The notes under the pieces were generated by a model that did not search any database, was not told where the DNA came from, and saw only the letters and a list, made by a program, of their open reading frames with translations. A program made the translations under genes and the position numbers. From NCBI GenBank assembly GCA_012221805.1, contig CP015195.1:2217771-2281770 (forward strand): a stretch of 64,000 nucleotides of DNA, read 5' to 3'. Source of the stretch: Pasteurellaceae bacterium RH1A. Lineage in GTDB: Bacteria > Pseudomonadota > Gammaproteobacteria > Enterobacterales > Pasteurellaceae. The stretch's first letter is position 1, and each line of letters begins with the position of its first letter. Positions 52,179-60,444 of the stretch are shown here, piece by piece.

Positions 52179-52251
52179 CCCCCGATGTCGCCAGCCTCCA
52201 GGCTGGTGACAAATACCCCAGAACCAGCCTGGAGGCTGGCACTATCAGGGG
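52179..52251. repeat. CCCCGAT-type palindromic repeat, copy A of the island
   Basis: CCCCGATGTCGCCAGCCTCC begins a ~70-bp palindrome whose two hairpins are both of the type CCAGCCTCCAGGCTGG. It is nearly identical to the copies at 52954 and 53884. It abuts the Rhs fragment. Confidence 0.9.
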
Positions 52252-52362
52252 CCATATCTCCCACCCCACGCATACTCATAGTCAAGCCCAACAACTCCCT
52301 ACCATCATCCGTCAGCTCCTGCGGTGTGCCTAAATGGTTGTTGTGGTGATGATAGATTTTAA
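52243..52362 (-). pseudogene. Rhs core fragment, frameshifted
   Basis: The minus strand reads KIYHHHNNHLGTPQELTDD and, after a one-base shift, LDYEYAWGGRYGP. This is the Rhs/YD-repeat core motif (yyHnDHLGTPqeLTD..G.ivW...YdaWG) just before the hypervariable toxin tip. Both ends are lost: upstream sequence is not Rhs-like, and downstream it runs into the palindromic repeat. It is therefore a leftover of a polymorphic toxin gene, and fits with the immunity-like genes beside it. Confidence 0.7.
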
Positions 52363-52418
52363 ATAATAAAAAGGTGCGTGGTATTCACCCTGTGGCAACT
52401 ATTCTTATTTTAATAACC

Positions 52419-52940
52419 TTATCCAAAAATACTTTTTACAAAATTATTTATTTGATTCCTAGTACATATTTTATGTAGTTTATATGTTAATTCTTCTATG
52501 AAATTGCTATTAACTTCATAGTCTTTATCTAATATATTTTCTTGAAAATCAATATAATAAGTCTCTATGTAAATCTTAATTATGTGTAAGAAATTTTTTA
52601 TATTATTAGATATCTCTATTGTAGTCCAGTAACCTATGCCATGCTGAGCATAAAGTATTTGTCCCCGCTCTACATCTAAGATAAAGGGATTGTTGATAGC
52701 ATCAGCAACAACCAGCCAAGATTTATTCCAACCAACATCGTTGTTGTAGGCAATCTGTCTTTGGTGTATGCTGGTTTTACCATATATTGTTAAGTATTCA
52801 GCTGACCAATCAATAACAACATCGTTGTTTTTTATGATTGCACACCATAACTCAGATGTTGAGTAGGTATACTGAATGCTGTTATTCAACTTTTCTATGA
52901 TTAAGTCTATTTCATTTAACAATTCTGATTTTTTTGCCAT
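52419..52940 (-). CDS. SUKH/SMI1-KNR4-like immunity protein
   Basis: A 173-residue protein. SWLVVADAINNPFILDVERG followed by QILYAQHGIGYWTTIEISNN matches the core of SUKH-superfamily (SMI1/KNR4) proteins, where a beta hairpin with a (A/G)D...PF.(I/V)D pattern leads to a YaqHG.G.W motif. SUKH proteins are common immunity factors against polymorphic and contact-dependent toxins. It is AT-rich, lies between two copies of the palindromic repeat, and is next to an Rhs fragment in the same orientation. No intact toxin is present. Confidence 0.65.
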   Translation of the reverse strand: MAKKSELLNEIDLIIEKLNNSIQYTYSTSELWCAIIKNNDVVIDWSAEYLTIYGKTSIHQRQIAYNNDVGWNKSWLVVADAINNPFILDVERGQILYAQHGIGYWTTIEISNNIKNFLHIIKIYIETYYIDFQENILDKDYEVNSNFIEELTYKLHKICTRNQINNFVKSIFG

Positions 52941-52953
52941 TGTCTAATCATCT

Positions 52954-53022
52954 CCCCGATGTCGCCAGCCTCCAGGCTGGTGACAAATACCCCAGAACCA
53001 GCCTAGAGGCTGGCACTATTGG
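52954..53022. repeat. CCCCGAT-type palindromic repeat, copy B of the island
   Basis: CCCCGATGTCGCCAGCCTCC, then GGTGACAAATACCCCAGAAC and AGCCTAGAGGCTGGCACTAT. It differs from copy A at one position in the second hairpin and at the end. It lies between the SUKH-like gene and the leucine-rich protein gene. Confidence 0.9.
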
Positions 53023-53026
53023 ATGG

Positions 53027-53860
53027 TTACCACTCTCCGAATTTTTCTTTTAAATCTGCTTTACTATGAGTAGATTTTTTGGATATTTTTTTGATATAAG
53101 CTTTCTCAAGCTCTGAAAAAAATATAGGGGTAAGGTCTCCACTTGTAACTTCATTACAAAATAGTATTTTTAAATCAGGCATAGCTTCAATAAAATTACA
53201 ATTACCCACTTTTGTCCTCAAATATAGTGATTCGATCGTTTTGCAATTTATTAGATCATCAAATTTACATTTATCATTTATTTTTTCCAGTTCAAGAGTT
53301 TTTAATTTTAAGTTTTTTAAATAAAAAACACTTTCCAATTTTTTAGCAAAAATTAATGTGAAATCATTGATATTTGGAAAGGCATTTTCAATATTCTTTA
53401 AGTCTATACTTTTATATCCAAGTATTTTCAATTTTTTTACAGAATTAATTGTTGGTATTTTTAAAAAATCTTCCAAATCTCTAATAAATATATTTTTGAC
53501 ACTATGGCAACCTTCTAATAAAACATTACTGTTTCCGTTAAAAGCAATATTTTCTAAATTTCTAAATTGCTTAATTTCTATTTGAGAATCTAAGTTATTA
53601 AAATCTAATGATGTTAAATTTTTTAAAGAGTATATGGGTTCAATGTTTATATCTTTAGATAATTCTGGTACTGATAAACTTTCCAAAAAACCCATTTCAT
53701 ACAAAAACTCTAAATTATTAATTTTTGCATCAAATCTAATAAATAATTTTTTTAGATTGTTTTGTTTTAAATAAGATGTCAAATAATTAACATCAGATCC
53801 TAAAAAGTAAATTTGATCATCTATTTGATAGAACTCATTTTCGTCTAATGAATTTAACAT
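53027..53860 (-). CDS. Leucine-rich-repeat-like protein of the immunity island
   Basis: A 277-residue protein made of irregular repeats of 20-25 residues with the pattern L..L.I.......: NLKKLFIRFDAKINNLEFLY, SLKNLTSLDFNNLDSQIEIK, NLENIAFNGNSNVLLEGCHS, VKKLKILGYKSIDLKNIENA, LKTLELEKIN, TIESLYLRTKV. No signal peptide, so probably cytosolic. LRR-like proteins occur as immunity factors in Rhs and contact-dependent inhibition loci; the role here is inferred from context. Very AT-rich. It is separated from its neighbours by palindromic repeats. Confidence 0.7.
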   Translation of the reverse strand: MLNSLDENEFYQIDDQIYFLGSDVNYLTSYLKQNNLKKLFIRFDAKINNLEFLYEMGFLESLSVPELSKDINIEPIYSLKNLTSLDFNNLDSQIEIKQFRNLENIAFNGNSNVLLEGCHSVKNIFIRDLEDFLKIPTINSVKKLKILGYKSIDLKNIENAFPNINDFTLIFAKKLESVFYLKNLKLKTLELEKINDKCKFDDLINCKTIESLYLRTKVGNCNFIEAMPDLKILFCNEVTSGDLTPIFFSELEKAYIKKISKKSTHSKADLKEKFGEW

Positions 53861-53883
53861 TGATACTCCAAATTGTTAAATAA

Positions 53884-53954
53884 CCCCCGATGTCGCCAGC
53901 CTACAGGCTGGTGACAAATACCCCAGCATCAGCCTGGAGGCTGTCCCTATCGGA
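53884..53954. repeat. CCCCGAT-type palindromic repeat, copy C of the island
   Basis: CCCCCGATGTCGCCAGCCTA with GGTGACAAATACCCCAGCAT and CAGCCTGGAGGCTGTCCCTA. Third near-identical copy in 1.8 kb, between the two leucine-rich protein genes. Confidence 0.9.
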
Positions 53955-53989
53955 GGGACAAGCACCCACTCTACGCAGGGTTTTTAAAC

Positions 53990-54907
53990 TCACACAATAC
54001 TTAAATAATCCAATTTCATATTATTTATAATGTCTTTTTCTTCTTCTGTTGGATTGAATTTACTATAAGCAATCTCTAAGGCCCTTAAGGAAGGGATAAG
54101 GCTAATCGCAGCAATATTTTCAAATTTTTTACTGTTCCAAATGGTGATTTCTTTAAGTTTGCTTGCGCTTTTAAAAATTTCAAAATCAATCGGCATGGCG
54201 ATGTTATTAATAAACAGGCATTCCAACTCACTCAGATCAATGATCGATAATAAAGATTGCTTTTTGTGGAAATTATATAAAATGGACAGGCCAGTTAATT
54301 GTAATTCGCTTAAGATCGATAAATCCAGCTTGGTGGAAATACTTTCTAATTGTAAGTATTTAACTTGTTTTAAAAAACCAATCTTGCTTAGATCATTCTT
54401 AACTCTGTCTTCCAAGTTAATGGAAAATGCTTCAATATTTTTTGGAATATCTGTATTAATCAAACGGTGATTATAGGCCATAACTCTTAATCTTTTTAGA
54501 TTGATGAATTTGCTACAATCAATGTCAATCATGGTGCTTATATCATGAGAATGTGTGATATCTAATAGGGTTAAATTTTGCAAAAATTCCGATTGAGTGA
54601 ATTTTTCATCAAGAAAAAAGTTAATTGGAAGGGACAAATAAGAAACCTGCTTGGTTTTATAAAACCATTCAGGTACTTCATGAGTTGAAAAATCTCCCAT
54701 GCTTCTTATAAATCTAATATTTTTTATCTTATTTAAGATACTTTGGTTAGGGATTTCATCTATAAAAATATAGTTTTCTTGATGTTTTCCATACTCATCG
54801 GTTAAATTAACATTTCTATGTAGCACATGAAAAATATCTTTATTTTTGCCGCTGATCATTTGTGGGTTGTTTAGCGGATTTCTAATCGGTTGATATGGTC
54901 TATTCAC
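53990..54907 (-). CDS. Second leucine-rich-repeat-like protein of the island
   Basis: A 305-residue protein with irregular leucine-rich repeats (LNKIKNIRFIRSMGDF, TKQVSYLSLPINFFLDEKFT, LQNLTLLDITHSHDISTMID, FINLKRLRVMAYNHRLINTD, QVKYLQLESISTKLDLSIL, ELECLFINNIAMPIDFEIF, LRALEIAYSKFNPTEEEKD). No signal peptide. It is of the same general type as the 53027 gene, though not a close copy. It is the island gene nearest the tRNA operon. As an orphan it cannot be matched to a toxin. Confidence 0.7.
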   Translation of the reverse strand: MNRPYQPIRNPLNNPQMISGKNKDIFHVLHRNVNLTDEYGKHQENYIFIDEIPNQSILNKIKNIRFIRSMGDFSTHEVPEWFYKTKQVSYLSLPINFFLDEKFTQSEFLQNLTLLDITHSHDISTMIDIDCSKFINLKRLRVMAYNHRLINTDIPKNIEAFSINLEDRVKNDLSKIGFLKQVKYLQLESISTKLDLSILSELQLTGLSILYNFHKKQSLLSIIDLSELECLFINNIAMPIDFEIFKSASKLKEITIWNSKKFENIAAISLIPSLRALEIAYSKFNPTEEEKDIINNMKLDYLSIV

Positions 54908-55033
54908 TAAGTTTACCCTCTTTTAAAGATTGGGGGAAAAAATGCTTAATGAGCATCTCTTCTTAAAAGCCTTTAAAGCTAGCTTATAAGAGGATAATAC
55001 CAAGAGGAAGGATAAAAATAAAGGAAATATAAA

Positions 55034-55120
55034 TGGTGCCCGAGGCCAGACTTGAACTGGCACGCCCCGAAAGGCGAGGGATTTTAAATCCCTTGCGTCT
55101 ACCGATTCCGCCACTCGGGC
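55034..55120 (-). tRNA. tRNA-Leu (anticodon TAA), second copy
   Basis: The 87-nt minus-strand gene starts GCCCGAGTGGCGGAATCGGT, has the anticodon in GGATTTAAAATCC, a long variable arm (CTCGCCTTTCGGGGCG) and the T-arm GTTCAAGTC, and ends with encoded CCA. It is the last of four tRNA genes in one transcript. Confidence 0.96.
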
Positions 55121-55136
55121 ACAATACGAAAGAATT

Positions 55137-55212
<76 letters not shown>

Positions 55213-55231
55213 ATAGGTAAGATAGATGAAA

Positions 55232-55318
55232 TGGTGCCCGAGGCCAGACTTGAACTGGCACGCCCCGAAAGGCGAGGGATTTTAAATCCCTTGCGTCTAC
55301 CGATTCCGCCACTCGGGC
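55232..55318 (-). tRNA. tRNA-Leu (anticodon TAA), first copy
   Basis: The 87-nt gene is the same as the one at 55034-55120, with the long variable arm of class II tRNAs and encoded CCA. The Gly-Leu pair is duplicated at a period of 197-198 bp. Confidence 0.96.
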
Positions 55319-55333
55319 ACAATAAGAAAAAAT

Positions 55334-55409
<76 letters not shown>

Positions 55410-55445
55410 TTTTTTGTCTCTGCTGTGCAACAGAAAACGAGGCGT

Positions 55446-55473
55446 ATTTTAGCGTGTTAAAAAATTTCGTCAA
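55446..55473 (-). promoter_or_regulatory. Promoter of the Gly-Leu-Gly-Leu tRNA operon
   Basis: On the minus strand TTGACG (55473-55468) and TAAAAT (55451-55446) are 16 bp apart, followed by the GC-rich discriminator ACGCCTCG typical of stringently controlled tRNA promoters. A T- and A-rich stretch lies upstream. Confidence 0.8.
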
Positions 55474-55643
55474 ACCTTATTTGCAAAAAATTGTTTGGAT
55501 GATGAAAATTTATTGATATTTTCGCTAAAAATTCATCAAAGAGCGGATCTTGGCCGAAAAATAGGCAAAATTCCAAGCAAAAAAGGGGTTGTTGGCTGTT
55601 TTCCTGAAATCTTGCTTAAATTTAACTCAACAGATCCGACAAG

Positions 55644-55683
55644 TCAGCTTACACTTGTTCGCTGAATTGAAAGGGCGTATGAT
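55644..55683 (+). promoter_or_regulatory. FabR-like operator overlapping the fabA promoter
   Basis: At 55644-55665 there is a perfect interrupted palindrome with TCAGC, ACA, TGT and GCTGA in mirror order, very close to the E. coli FabR site (AGCGTACA..TGTTCGCT). It overlaps the -35 of a likely promoter, TTGTTC (55655-55660), 17 bp, TATGAT (55678-55683). FabR represses unsaturated fatty acid genes in related bacteria. The rest of the 55410-55643 spacer holds nothing that I recognise. Confidence 0.7.
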
Positions 55684-55694
55684 GGCCCTCATTC

Positions 55695-55720
55695 AAAAAG
55701 GCTGAAAATAAGGCCTTTTT
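55695..55720 (+). terminator. Terminator-like hairpin in the fabA leader
   Basis: AAAAAGGC (55695-55702) pairs with GCCTTTTT (55713-55720), followed by more T. It lies between the promoter and the fabA ribosome site (AAAGGAAG). It could attenuate fabA, or end any transcript coming from upstream. Confidence 0.5.
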
Positions 55721-55744
55721 TCTTATCATATAAAGGAAGAATTC

Positions 55745-56275
55745 ATGAACACCTGTACACCCAACATCAAACCAAGCTATACCTACGAAGATCTATTAGC
55801 ATCAGGGCGGGGCGAGCTTTTCGGCAAAGAAGGCCCACAATTACCTGCACCCACCATGCTGATGATGGACAGAATCACCCGTATGAGCGAAACCGAGGGC
55901 TTGTTTGAAAAGGGTTACATTGAAGCAGAATTAGACATTCACCCAGACCTGCCTTTCTTCGGCTGCCACTTTATTGGCGACCCTGTTATGCCAGGCTGCT
56001 TGGGCTTAGATGCCATGTGGCAGCTGGTCGGCTTCTATTTAGGCTGGATTGGCGGCAAGGGCAAGGGCCGGGCCTTGGGCGTGGGTGAGGTTAAATTTAC
56101 CGGCCAAATCCTCCCAACCGCTAAAAAAGTCATTTACCGCATTAATATGAAGCGGGTCATTAACCGTAAATTGGTCATGGGCATGGCCGATGGTGAAGTG
56201 GAAGTGGATGGCCGTGTGATTTATACGGCAACCGATCTGAAGGTCGGCCTCTTCCAAGATACCAGCGCTTTCTAA
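55745..56275 (+). CDS. fabA: 3-hydroxydecanoyl-ACP dehydratase/isomerase FabA
   Basis: A 176-residue hot-dog enzyme that dehydrates and isomerises 3-hydroxydecanoyl-ACP, the branch point to unsaturated fatty acids. The catalytic His is in [14 protein letters not shown] (~residue 75) and the Asp in [14 protein letters not shown]. The length matches the family (172 in E. coli). It has its own promoter with a FabR-like site and is followed by a terminator shared with proA. It is not part of the aryl polyene cluster. Confidence 0.98.
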   Translation: MNTCTPNIKPSYTYEDLLASGRGELFGKEGPQLPAPTMLMMDRITRMSETEGLFEKGYIEAELDIHPDLPFFGCHFIGDPVMPGCLGLDAMWQLVGFYLGWIGGKGKGRALGVGEVKFTGQILPTAKKVIYRINMKRVINRKLVMGMADGEVEVDGRVIYTATDLKVGLFQDTSAF

Positions 56276-56282
56276 GCATAGC

Positions 56283-56316
56283 AAAATCCCCCAAGTTGAG
56301 CATTTGGGGGATTTTT
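56283..56316. terminator. Bidirectional terminator between fabA and proA
   Basis: ATCCCCCAA and TTGGGGGAT form a 9-bp stem flanked by AAAA on the left and TTTTTGTTTTT on the right. It serves fabA on the plus strand and proA on the minus strand. Confidence 0.9.
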
Positions 56317-56320
56317 GTTT

Positions 56321-57580
56321 TTAGGCCCGGCTTATATAATCGCTGGAGCAGACCCATTTATAGGTAGTCAGCGCTTCCAAGCCCATAGGCCCCCGGGCGT
56401 GGAGTTTTTGGGTACTAACTGCCACTTCTGCCCCCAGGCCAAACTGGCCGCCATCAGTAAAGCGGGTGCTGGTATTAACATAAACCGCTGCACTGTCCAC
56501 CGCTCGCACAAAGGCCTCAGCCATTTGTGGGTTCTGGGTCAAAATGCCATCAGAATGCTGGCTGCTGTATTCCCGAATATGGGCCAGGGCTGCTGCAAAA
56601 TCCTCTACCACCACCACGTTAAGATGGGTTGAAAGCCATTCCTGCCGTAATTCCTCATCTTTGACCGGCTCAACCTTGGCTCCGGCCTGGCTGAGAATCC
56701 TGCAAGCGGTCGGGCAGGCGTGAAAACCTGCAATTTTTTGGCCCAGTTCTTGGGCTAGACGCGGCAGAAATGTTTCTGCAATGGAGGCCTGAACCAAGAG
56801 GGTTTCTAGGGTATTGCAGGTGCTTGGCCGCTGGGTTTTTGCGTTTTCAATCAAGGGGATAGACTTAATCAGGTCAGCCGTTTCTTCCACAAAGAGATGG
56901 CAGATGCCAATTCCGCCCACAATCACGGGAATGGTGGCGTGCTGTTTGCAAAGTTCCTGCAACTTGGCCCCGCCCCGAGGGATAATCATATCTACATATT
57001 TGTCGAGTTTGAGCAAGTCCATGACCAACTGGCGATCAGGATCGGTAATGGCCTGCACAGCCGCACTTGGCAACCCCGCCTCTTCCAAGGCCTGCTGGAT
57101 AACTTCCACCAAGACCTTGTTGGTATGCTGGGTTTCGCTCCCGCCCCGCAGGATAACCGCATTGCCGGTTTTGAGGCAGAGGCTGGCCACATCCACCGTG
57201 ACATTAGGCCGGGCCTCATAAATCGTGCCAATCACCCCAAGCGGAGTGGCGACACGTTGAATTTGTAAACCGCTATCCAGCCGCCCGCCATCTAAGATCT
57301 TGCCCACAGGATCGGCCAGGCTAATGACCTGGCGGACATCATTGGCAATGCCCTGCAAGCGGGCTGGGGTTAAAAGTAAGCGGTCAATCAAGGCCTCGCT
57401 CAAGCCCCTGTTTCGGGCGGCTTTAATATCCTTGCAATTTTCGGCCAAAATTAGCCCGCTTGTGGCCTCTAATTTATCCGCAATCAGCGCCAGGGCCTGG
57501 TTTTTTTGCTGGGAAGAAAGCTGGGCCAGCTCAAATGCGGCCTGCTTGGCCGCTTTTCCCAGTTGAATCAGATCTGTCAT
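56321..57580 (-). CDS. proA: Gamma-glutamyl phosphate reductase ProA
   Basis: A 419-residue aldehyde-dehydrogenase-fold enzyme, the second step of proline synthesis (NADPH reduction of gamma-glutamyl phosphate). The catalytic Cys is in [18 protein letters not shown] (~residue 257), preceded by the nucleotide site ([12 protein letters not shown]). [27 protein letters not shown] is the family C-terminal signature, and the length is normal. GAGGAATAACC precedes the ATG. proB is not adjacent. Confidence 0.97.
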   Translation of the reverse strand: MTDLIQLGKAAKQAAFELAQLSSQQKNQALALIADKLEATSGLILAENCKDIKAARNRGLSEALIDRLLLTPARLQGIANDVRQVISLADPVGKILDGGRLDSGLQIQRVATPLGVIGTIYEARPNVTVDVASLCLKTGNAVILRGGSETQHTNKVLVEVIQQALEEAGLPSAAVQAITDPDRQLVMDLLKLDKYVDMIIPRGGAKLQELCKQHATIPVIVGGIGICHLFVEETADLIKSIPLIENAKTQRPSTCNTLETLLVQASIAETFLPRLAQELGQKIAGFHACPTACRILSQAGAKVEPVKDEELRQEWLSTHLNVVVVEDFAAALAHIREYSSQHSDGILTQNPQMAEAFVRAVDSAAVYVNTSTRFTDGGQFGLGAEVAVSTQKLHARGPMGLEALTTYKWVCSSDYISRA

Positions 57581-57747
57581 GGTTATTCCTCGTAAAAAAT
57601 TTCCTAAAAATTACCTGACAAGCCTCAATTTGTCGAGCTTTAAAATAAATTTGTGACATGGATCGAGAAATTGTGCGAGCCTTATCGCTTTTTTAGTCAG
57701 CTTTTCTTAAAATAAGAGCGTATGCGTGTTTGGAGGTAAGCAACGAA

Positions 57748-57909
57748 ATGAGCCAACTGTATGAGGATTTGATGGAGGCCGCAGAGGCTATGGAGCAATA
57801 TTTACAGGATCAAATTCCCCTCAAAACGATCAAACGTTCACAGCTTGATCCCATGGATATTTTGCCTGATGAGGTGACGGCAGAACAATCCATCCAACCT
57901 TCGAACTAA
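57748..57909 (+). CDS. Small ORF, possible truncated antitoxin
   Basis: A 53-residue ORF with a strong ribosome site (TTGGAGGTAAGCAACGAAATG spans it). The protein starts MSQLYEDLMEAAEAMEQYLQ, like the N-terminal helix of HigA/MqsA-type antitoxins (xxLFDELxEGLEEAxxYxxG), and then reads IKRSQLDPMDILPDEVTAEQ before a stop, without an HTH domain. It may be a truncated antitoxin or an unrelated small protein. No toxin gene is adjacent. It lies 33 bp before the recA promoter. Confidence 0.5.
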   Translation: MSQLYEDLMEAAEAMEQYLQDQIPLKTIKRSQLDPMDILPDEVTAEQSIQPSN

Positions 57910-57942
57910 TCGCAAGAATTTAAAAACACTGTAAAAATTTAC

Positions 57943-57970
57943 TTGACTGTATATGTAGGCAGTATATTAT
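57943..57970 (+). promoter_or_regulatory. recA promoter with LexA (SOS) box
   Basis: GACTGTATATGTAGGCAGTA (57945-57964) fits the LexA site CTGT-N8-ACAG with one mismatch (GCAG). It overlaps TTGACT (57943-57948, -35) and lies just before TATTAT (57965-57970, -10; spacer 16). LexA binding would block RNA polymerase. Confidence 0.85.
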
Positions 57971-58009
57971 AGGCAGGTATTTTACGAACCTATGCGTTAA
58001 GGATTTATT

Positions 58010-59140
58010 ATGGCAGCAGAGAAAAAAACAAAAAAACAACCGGCAGTAGAACAGATCACCAATCCAGAGGACAGAGAAAAGGCCCTGTCCGCAGCCCTGG
58101 CTCAAATTGAAAAGCAGTTTGGTAAAGGCTCGATCATGAAATTGGGCAATACACCAAAATTGGATATTGAGTCAGTTTCAACAGGTTCTATTGGCCTAGA
58201 CTTAGCCTTGGGCATTGGCGGCCTGCCAATGGGGCGGATTGTAGAAATCTTCGGGCCGGAATCCTCGGGTAAAACCACCCTTACCCTCTCTCTTATTGCC
58301 CAGGCCCAAAAGGCCGGTAAAACCTGTGCCTTTATTGATGCCGAGCACGCCCTAGACCCAATCTACGCCCGCAACCTAGGTGTGGATACTGATGAGCTTT
58401 TAATTTCCCAGCCAGATAATGGGGAGCAGGCTCTGGAAATCTGTGATGCCCTAGTGCGTTCAGGTGCAGTGGATGTGGTTATCGTGGACTCGGTTGCAGC
58501 ACTTACTCCAAAAGCCGAAATTGAAGGCGACATGGGCGACTCCCACATGGGCTTGCAGGCACGACTTATGTCCCAAGCCCTGCGTAAGCTCACGGGTAAC
58601 ATCAAAAATGCCAACTGCTTGGTAGTCTTCATCAACCAGATCCGCATGAAAATTGGTGTCATGTTTGGCAATCCTGAAACTACCACTGGTGGTAATGCCC
58701 TTAAATTCTATGCCTCCGTACGTTTAGACATTCGCCGTGCCGGTGCGGTTAAAGATGGCGATGATGTGATTGGTAACGAAACCAAAGTAAAAGTCGTGAA
58801 AAACAAGGTGGCTCCGCCATTCCGTGAAGTCCTCTTTGACATTATTTATGGCCAAGGCATTTCCCGTGAGAGTGAGATCCTCAACTTTGCGGTTGAGCAA
58901 AAAATGATTGAAAAATCAGGTGCCTGGTTCTCCTATCAAGGCAAGAAAATCGGTCAAGGTAAGGCCAATGCCCTTAAATGGTTGAAGGAAAACGTGGAAG
59001 AAGCACAAAAACTCGAGGAAGCATTACGTGCCAAACTCATGAGTTCGCCACAAAGTTTTAACGTAACCCCAAAAGCGGCTGACGAAGAGGCCGAGATTGT
59101 GGAGTTGAACGGCTCTGACTATAACGAAAACGAGTTTTAG
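58010..59140 (+). CDS. recA: Recombinase RecA
   Basis: A 376-residue protein, slightly longer than the usual ~353 because of an extended Lys-rich N-terminus ([20 protein letters not shown]) and a long acidic tail ([19 protein letters not shown]). Walker A is GPESSGKTT (~83-91), Walker [11 protein letters not shown], and the L2 region [20 protein letters not shown]. It catalyses strand exchange and LexA self-cleavage, and in this naturally competent family also transformation. A LexA box controls it. recX follows. Confidence 0.98.
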   Translation: MAAEKKTKKQPAVEQITNPEDREKALSAALAQIEKQFGKGSIMKLGNTPKLDIESVSTGSIGLDLALGIGGLPMGRIVEIFGPESSGKTTLTLSLIAQAQKAGKTCAFIDAEHALDPIYARNLGVDTDELLISQPDNGEQALEICDALVRSGAVDVVIVDSVAALTPKAEIEGDMGDSHMGLQARLMSQALRKLTGNIKNANCLVVFINQIRMKIGVMFGNPETTTGGNALKFYASVRLDIRRAGAVKDGDDVIGNETKVKVVKNKVAPPFREVLFDIIYGQGISRESEILNFAVEQKMIEKSGAWFSYQGKKIGQGKANALKWLKENVEEAQKLEEALRAKLMSSPQSFNVTPKAADEEAEIVELNGSDYNENEF

Positions 59141-59147
59141 CTAAACG

Positions 59148-59166
59148 GCCCCACGGCCTGTGGGGC
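59148..59166 (+). terminator. Hairpin between recA and recX
   Basis: GCCCCAC (59148-59154) pairs with GTGGGGC (59160-59166) around GGCCT. No T-run follows, so it is probably a partial barrier or RNA-processing signal that lowers recX expression relative to recA, as known in E. coli. Confidence 0.65.
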
Positions 59167-59177
59167 TAAATAGTTTG

Positions 59178-59624
59178 ATGATGCAAAAATATTCTGCCAC
59201 CCAATATCTAGTTTATCTATTAGCCCGCCGAGATTACAGCGAGCAGGAACTGCGCCAGCGGCTCAAGCGTAAGGAGTATTCCGAGCAAGAGGCTGAAGAG
59301 GCCCTGGCCAAGGCCCAGGAACATAACTGGCAAAGCGATGTGCGTTTTTGTGCAACCTATGTTCGCTCCCGCTCCCAGCAAGGCTATGGCCCCCGCCGTA
59401 TTCAGCAGGAACTCTACCACAAGGGCATTGCCCAATGGTTGATTGAACAAACCTTGGAAGAGGCTGAAATTGATTGGTATGAGCTGGCAGAGTATCAGTT
59501 CAATAAAAAGCGGCCTGAGGTTTGGGACATCAAGGCCAAGCAAAAAATGTGGCGCTTTATGCTGTCCCGTGGCTTTGAAAACGATCATTTCCGAGACTTA
59601 ATGGATCTAGACTATGATGAGTAA
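59178..59624 (+). CDS. recX: Regulatory protein RecX
   Basis: About 148 residues from ATG 59178; an upstream GTG at 59160 lies inside the hairpin and is less likely. It is made of three-helix repeats: [60 protein letters not shown] and [20 protein letters not shown]. RecX binds RecA filaments and limits their activity. It follows recA, as in most proteobacteria, and overlaps the yqfB start. Confidence 0.93.
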   Translation: MMQKYSATQYLVYLLARRDYSEQELRQRLKRKEYSEQEAEEALAKAQEHNWQSDVRFCATYVRSRSQQGYGPRRIQQELYHKGIAQWLIEQTLEEAEIDWYELAEYQFNKKRPEVWDIKAKQKMWRFMLSRGFENDHFRDLMDLDYDE

Positions 59625-59934
59625 AATCACCTTTTTCAGCCGTTTCGAGGCAGATATTCTAAGCAGGCGTAAAACCATTACCATTCGAGACAGCTCCGAA
59701 TCCCACTTTCAAGCGGGGCAAAAATTAGCGGTTTTTACAAATGAAACCGACCGGCTCTTTGCCCATATTGAAGTAAAATCCGTCAAGCCCATTACCTTTG
59801 ATGATTTAACAGAGCAAGAAGCCGCTCAAGAAAATATGAGCTTGGTGCAACTTAAACAGGTTATTCGGGAGATTTACCCTCAAGAAGACGCCCTTTTTGT
59901 GATTGAATTTGAATTAGTAGATGAGCCTCTTTAA
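59617..59934 (+). CDS. yqfB: N4-acetylcytidine amidohydrolase YqfB (ASCH domain)
   Basis: A ~105-residue ASCH-domain protein. [20 protein letters not shown], then [20 protein letters not shown] and [20 protein letters not shown] match E. coli YqfB from memory along the whole length, including the Lys-Thr pair of the active site (RRKTITIRD). YqfB releases acetate from N4-acetylcytidine. It overlaps the recX stop by 8 bp and the zinc-finger gene by 14 bp. Confidence 0.9.
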   Translation: MSKITFFSRFEADILSRRKTITIRDSSESHFQAGQKLAVFTNETDRLFAHIEVKSVKPITFDDLTEQEAAQENMSLVQLKQVIREIYPQEDALFVIEFELVDEPL

Positions 59935-60444
59935 ATCAACCAAACACACAGAAGCCTGCCCAGAATGCGGTGCGGCCCTTCAAATCAAGCGGGGCAAGCA
60001 GGGCCTATTCTTGGGTTGCACGGCCTACCCAGCCTGCCATTACCTCAAGCCCCTACAGCAAAACAGCCGCATTCTCAAAACCCTTGATGAAGCCTGCCCC
60101 AATGCCAAGCCCCCCTACAACTCAAACAGGGCAGCTTTGGCCTTTTTATTGGTTGCAGTGCCTATCCTGACTGCCATTTTATTGTGCATGAAGAAAGCGA
60201 GGCTGAGGAAAGTTTTGATTGCCCTGAATGCAAAAGCCATAAATTAGTGGCCCGCCGAGGCCGTTCGGGCAAGACCTTCTACGGCTGCACGGGCTTTCCC
60301 GATTGCAAGTTCACCCTAAGTGCCAAGCCTGTCGCCAAAACCTGTCCCCAGTGTGGTGGGCCTTTAGCCATTCCTAAAAAGCAGGGCTACCAATGTATCA
60401 ACAAGGCCTGCCAACACCTTTTTAATGATCAAGACCATGAATAA
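59921..60444 (+). pseudogene. yrdD: YrdD-like topoisomerase-type zinc-finger protein, frameshifted
   Basis: The 5' frame has one complete C4 zinc ribbon (ACPECGAALQIKRGKQGLFL..CTAYPACHY) and the start of a second (DEACPN). From the CCCC at 60097-60100 the protein continues in another frame as QCQAPLQLKQGSFGLFIGC, then SAYPDCHFIVHEESEAEESF, DCPECKSHKLVARRGRSGKT, YGCTGFPDCKF and [10 protein letters not shown]. One extra C would restore a four-ribbon protein like E. coli YrdD. It is either a real one-base deletion or a homopolymer error. It lies next to tsaC, as yrdD does next to yrdC in E. coli. Confidence 0.85.
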
